Positions 61,821-64,000 of a stretch of 64,000 bases of DNA are shown piece after piece (the stretch's first letter is position 1; the number at the start of each line of letters is the position of its first letter). A model generated the notes under the pieces. It saw only the letters and a list, made by a program, of their open reading frames with translations. It was not told where the DNA came from and searched no databases. This DNA is from Parapedobacter sp042666505. Lineage in GTDB: Bacteria; Bacteroidota; Bacteroidia; Sphingobacteriales; Sphingobacteriaceae. The stretch is taken from contig NZ_JBHTDN010000002.1 in the NCBI RefSeq assembly GCF_042666505.1, positions 815,742-879,741 of the forward strand. Direction: 5' to 3'. The translations under genes and the position numbers were made by a program.

Positions 61821-63647
61821 ATGCCTGAATTCTTGCCTCCGATTTTACGCAACGATTTTGCAATTATCGCAAATTTCGAACGACGGGATTTATTAGCCGT
61901 TGCATTGTCATATTTATTTTTACCTGGAAAGTATCTGCCTATCCTTACTTTTAGGGATGTTGCCGTTTTTAAGGATAGCCCTGTCGATTCCCCTGATATC
62001 TTTGCGATACAACGACGTAGAGCACATGAATTCGGAGTGTTTTCCAACAATGCACTGATAGAAATAGGTGGTTGCGAAAATTTAATTTTATTGGGTCTTA
62101 CAAGCGAGCAGAAGTCTTATTTGGGATACTTGCATCACTACAATGTTTATGAAATCGATGAAGCCGATGAAATCGAAAATTATCTAGGGGGATTCGCTGC
62201 ATTGAAGGACGGCCACATCGAATGCGGTATTGAACAATCAAATGAAGGCTTACTTGTAGCCCTCAAAAACAACAACACACTAAGGATCGGTTCCCACAAC
62301 TTTGAGCTTGATATTGGCAAAAGTGGCTTTGGTTCAGTGGTCATAGAAGATTATTTAGACGCCGATATAGTCGTAAGCATCAATTATGCTTGCAGTATTG
62401 AAGCGGACATTCTGCTGGTCGATGGATTAGAAAAAGAAGAAGATGAGTCGATTTCACATTTGATAGAAGATTGGGAAAGTGGCGTTACGGGGGCATATGA
62501 AGATATCTGTACAAAAATAACCGCCAGAATTGACCCTCAAATCCTCAATAAGTCAGCTTTTGTCACATTCTTTACCCGTGGTCTTCCTTATTCAGTCTTG
62601 CAGTTGGAGTGTCCGATTTCGTATGTGAATTTGCAACATAGACCAGATTTTTTTATTCTTAACGGACTGCTATATGAGAAAACAGGATGCATAGGAGGCG
62701 CGGTAGTTTTTTCCCCGGGGTATTTCAAGGACGAAGAAACCCGTTCTCTGATTTCACTACTGGAGTTTGAAAATTTTTACGTCAAGGCATTTTTAAACGA
62801 TGAGGCTAGCGTATACAATCTATCGACCACAATTGGCCACTTCCCGTTCGACCTGCTACATATATGTAGCCATGGCGGAGATGTAAATGGAAGGTACTGC
62901 AAGGTGGATTTCTTTGATAAAGATGGGGATAAACATACCGTTGAATACGACGAAGTAGTTAGCATACCTATAAATCCGTATTATGATTCTCATGGAGTTA
63001 AAATTCTTTGGTACTTTAGAAAGTTGAATGGTATGGGCTGGAAATGCAAAGAACTTAGGGATATGGACTATCCTCGCGAGCTTTATGCGTTGATGGTAGA
63101 CAAGATTCGTGAAGCAGGTCACCGCAAAAAGGTACAACGATTGCATGAAGTCGAAAGGGTACGAAATTCAAAACACATCAAGTGTCATGACTTCAACTAT
63201 CTAGCGGTTTTTGATCAGGTGAGTTTAGACGGGGTTTACCCACTTGTCTTTAATAATACATGCTGGTCATGGAGGGAAGTAGCGTCCGCGTTCCTAGCTT
63301 CCGGCTGCAGAGGGTATATCGGCACCCTAACTTCGATCAATACCGATATTGCCACGGCATTTGCAATGGCTTTCTATGATGAAGTTTTCAATAATAATTT
63401 GATACTAGCTTTTCACAAGGCGGGCAAGCATCAGTTTGCAGAAGAACCAAGCCCTTATATTTTCTGGGGTCTGCATTTTTCCACAATCAAAAATTACCGT
63501 CCCGTTTCTTACAATGCGAGAAATATAAGATCATTCCTTTATCGTCTACGAGCTACCCTGACTGAAAAGCTAATTCGCAATGAAGGAAGTAGGGAACTAT
63601 TGAAGCATCAGATTTTCGAAGTTCGAATGTTAATCCAAAGCCTTTGA
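61821..63647 (+). CDS. CHAT-domain caspase-like protease
   Basis: A 608-aa protein. The C-terminal half (about residues 290-570) is a CHAT protease: the His is in LLHICSHGGD (His351) and the Cys in PLVFNNTCWSWREVASAFLASG (Cys481), followed by GCRGYIGTLTSINTDIATAFAMAFYDEV, the conserved CHAT end. The N-terminal half (1-285) is mixed alpha/beta and not recognised; it is not a TPR array, unlike many CHAT proteins. CHAT proteases are cysteine peptidases that act as regulated effectors, for example in gasdermin activation and in type III-E CRISPR. It is the last gene of the cassette. Confidence 0.88.
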   Translation: MPEFLPPILRNDFAIIANFERRDLLAVALSYLFLPGKYLPILTFRDVAVFKDSPVDSPDIFAIQRRRAHEFGVFSNNALIEIGGCENLILLGLTSEQKSYLGYLHHYNVYEIDEADEIENYLGGFAALKDGHIECGIEQSNEGLLVALKNNNTLRIGSHNFELDIGKSGFGSVVIEDYLDADIVVSINYACSIEADILLVDGLEKEEDESISHLIEDWESGVTGAYEDICTKITARIDPQILNKSAFVTFFTRGLPYSVLQLECPISYVNLQHRPDFFILNGLLYEKTGCIGGAVVFSPGYFKDEETRSLISLLEFENFYVKAFLNDEASVYNLSTTIGHFPFDLLHICSHGGDVNGRYCKVDFFDKDGDKHTVEYDEVVSIPINPYYDSHGVKILWYFRKLNGMGWKCKELRDMDYPRELYALMVDKIREAGHRKKVQRLHEVERVRNSKHIKCHDFNYLAVFDQVSLDGVYPLVFNNTCWSWREVASAFLASGCRGYIGTLTSINTDIATAFAMAFYDEVFNNNLILAFHKAGKHQFAEEPSPYIFWGLHFSTIKNYRPVSYNARNIRSFLYRLRATLTEKLIRNEGSRELLKHQIFEVRMLIQSL

Positions 63648-63716
63648 CTTTTGATAGTAACCTACTGACGTTCGCATAATCGTGTCCATAGAAAAAAATA
63701 ATTGGCTTTCTAAAAA

Positions 63717-63878
63717 ATGGACGCATCAAATCGTCAAAAGTTTGAAGGTTATTATATTCTGGATATTCCGCGCCAAAAGTCCACCACTATTCCGCTCCAA
63801 TATGCACCACCGATTCCGGGGCAAAGTACAAGCATAGCCAATTCTTTGGTATGGAGTTATACTACTATCCGCCTGTAA
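63717..63878 (+). CDS. Small ORF truncated by an insertion sequence (tentative)
   Basis: A 53-codon frame beginning MDASNRQKFEGYYILDIPRQ, with codon use like the island genes. It ends in a TAA formed by the first bases of the IS21-type end at 63874, so it looks like the 5' part of a gene cut by the insertion. No family is recognised. Confidence 0.35.
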   Translation: MDASNRQKFEGYYILDIPRQKSTTIPLQYAPPIPGQSTSIANSLVWSYTTIRL

Positions 63879-64000
63879 TCGGTAAATAAGAATACACAAC
63901 TTTTGGCAAATAAGAGTACACAATAATCGGCAACAATACCTACACAACTTCGGCAACAACTAGTGCAGAATGATTGCAGGCTGCTTCGGTGTTATTCACC
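63874..64000. mobile_element. Terminal region of an IS21-type insertion sequence (continues outside window)
   Basis: After TGTAATC, 20-bp units start at 63881, 63905, 63929 and 63952 (GGTAAATAAGAATACACAAC, GGCAAATAAGAGTACACAAT and two weaker copies), 24, 24 and 23 bp apart. Multiple terminal repeats of about this size, with the element beginning TG, are characteristic of IS21-family ends, where they bind the transposase. No transposase gene lies inside the window; it should follow to the right. Confidence 0.55.

Noticed and set aside
63726..63959. 77-codon minus-strand frame at the right edge
   Set aside because: It spans the IS-end repeats and is Cys/Leu-rich without features; the repeats explain the sequence better.

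Overview
The window looks like a chromosomal segment of a Bacteroidota bacterium, most likely order Sphingobacteriales. Four SusC/SusD outer-membrane pairs, a FecI/FecR sigma/anti-sigma pair, a PorP/SprF protein beside a giant T9SS-sorted protein, DUF4199, DUF6520, LytTR and AraC regulators, and promoters of the TTG-N19/20-TAnnTTTG type all point there. No rRNA, tRNA or CRISPR array was recognised.

Layout. 1-2546: LuxR-type and DUF4199 membrane genes, a TetR gene with an operator/promoter downstream, and two small membrane proteins. 2624-10572 (minus): PorP/SprF protein and a 2304-aa repeat-rich T9SS substrate. 10630-14460: cupin, two small regulators, an AraC regulator, a lipoprotein acetolactate decarboxylase and a gene fragment. 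14462-29608 (minus): one long locus, ECF sigma > FecR > SusC(STN) > SusD > SusC > SusD > BT_3987-type lipoprotein > two calcineurin-like phosphoesterases. It is a SusCD uptake locus whose only enzymes are phosphoesterases, with a candidate antisense sRNA over the first susC leader. 29986-38023: alpha/beta hydrolase and divergent AraC regulator, two paralogous AAA ATPases (one frameshifted) around a YeeE/YedE transporter pair, and a BlaI/M56 pair with clear operators. 38174-45801: SusC/SusD with a YdcF-type protein, divergent from a papain-like protease and a lipoprotein. 46122-50157: LytTR regulator, Crp-type regulator, a decayed PIN toxin with its antitoxin, MauE-type and DUF6520 proteins. 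50213-55479 (minus): TlpA-like thioredoxin > SusC > SusD. This operon is preceded by an 11-bp periodic array and, further upstream, an attenuator-like structured element.

56538-63647 is visibly more A+T-rich than the rest and reads as a horizontally acquired cassette: XRE regulator with a perfect 12-bp inverted-repeat operator, a small helical protein, a 1162-aa membrane-spanning YobI/KAP-type P-loop NTPase, a short HExxH metallopeptidase-like protein, and a CHAT-type caspase-like protease with visible His and Cys catalytic residues. This combination is the best candidate in the window for an undescribed system, plausibly anti-phage. The right edge of the window (from about 63874) looks like the end of an IS21-type insertion sequence, with 20-bp repeats every 24 bp.

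All calls come from reading the sequence and translations. No database search or structure prediction was run.
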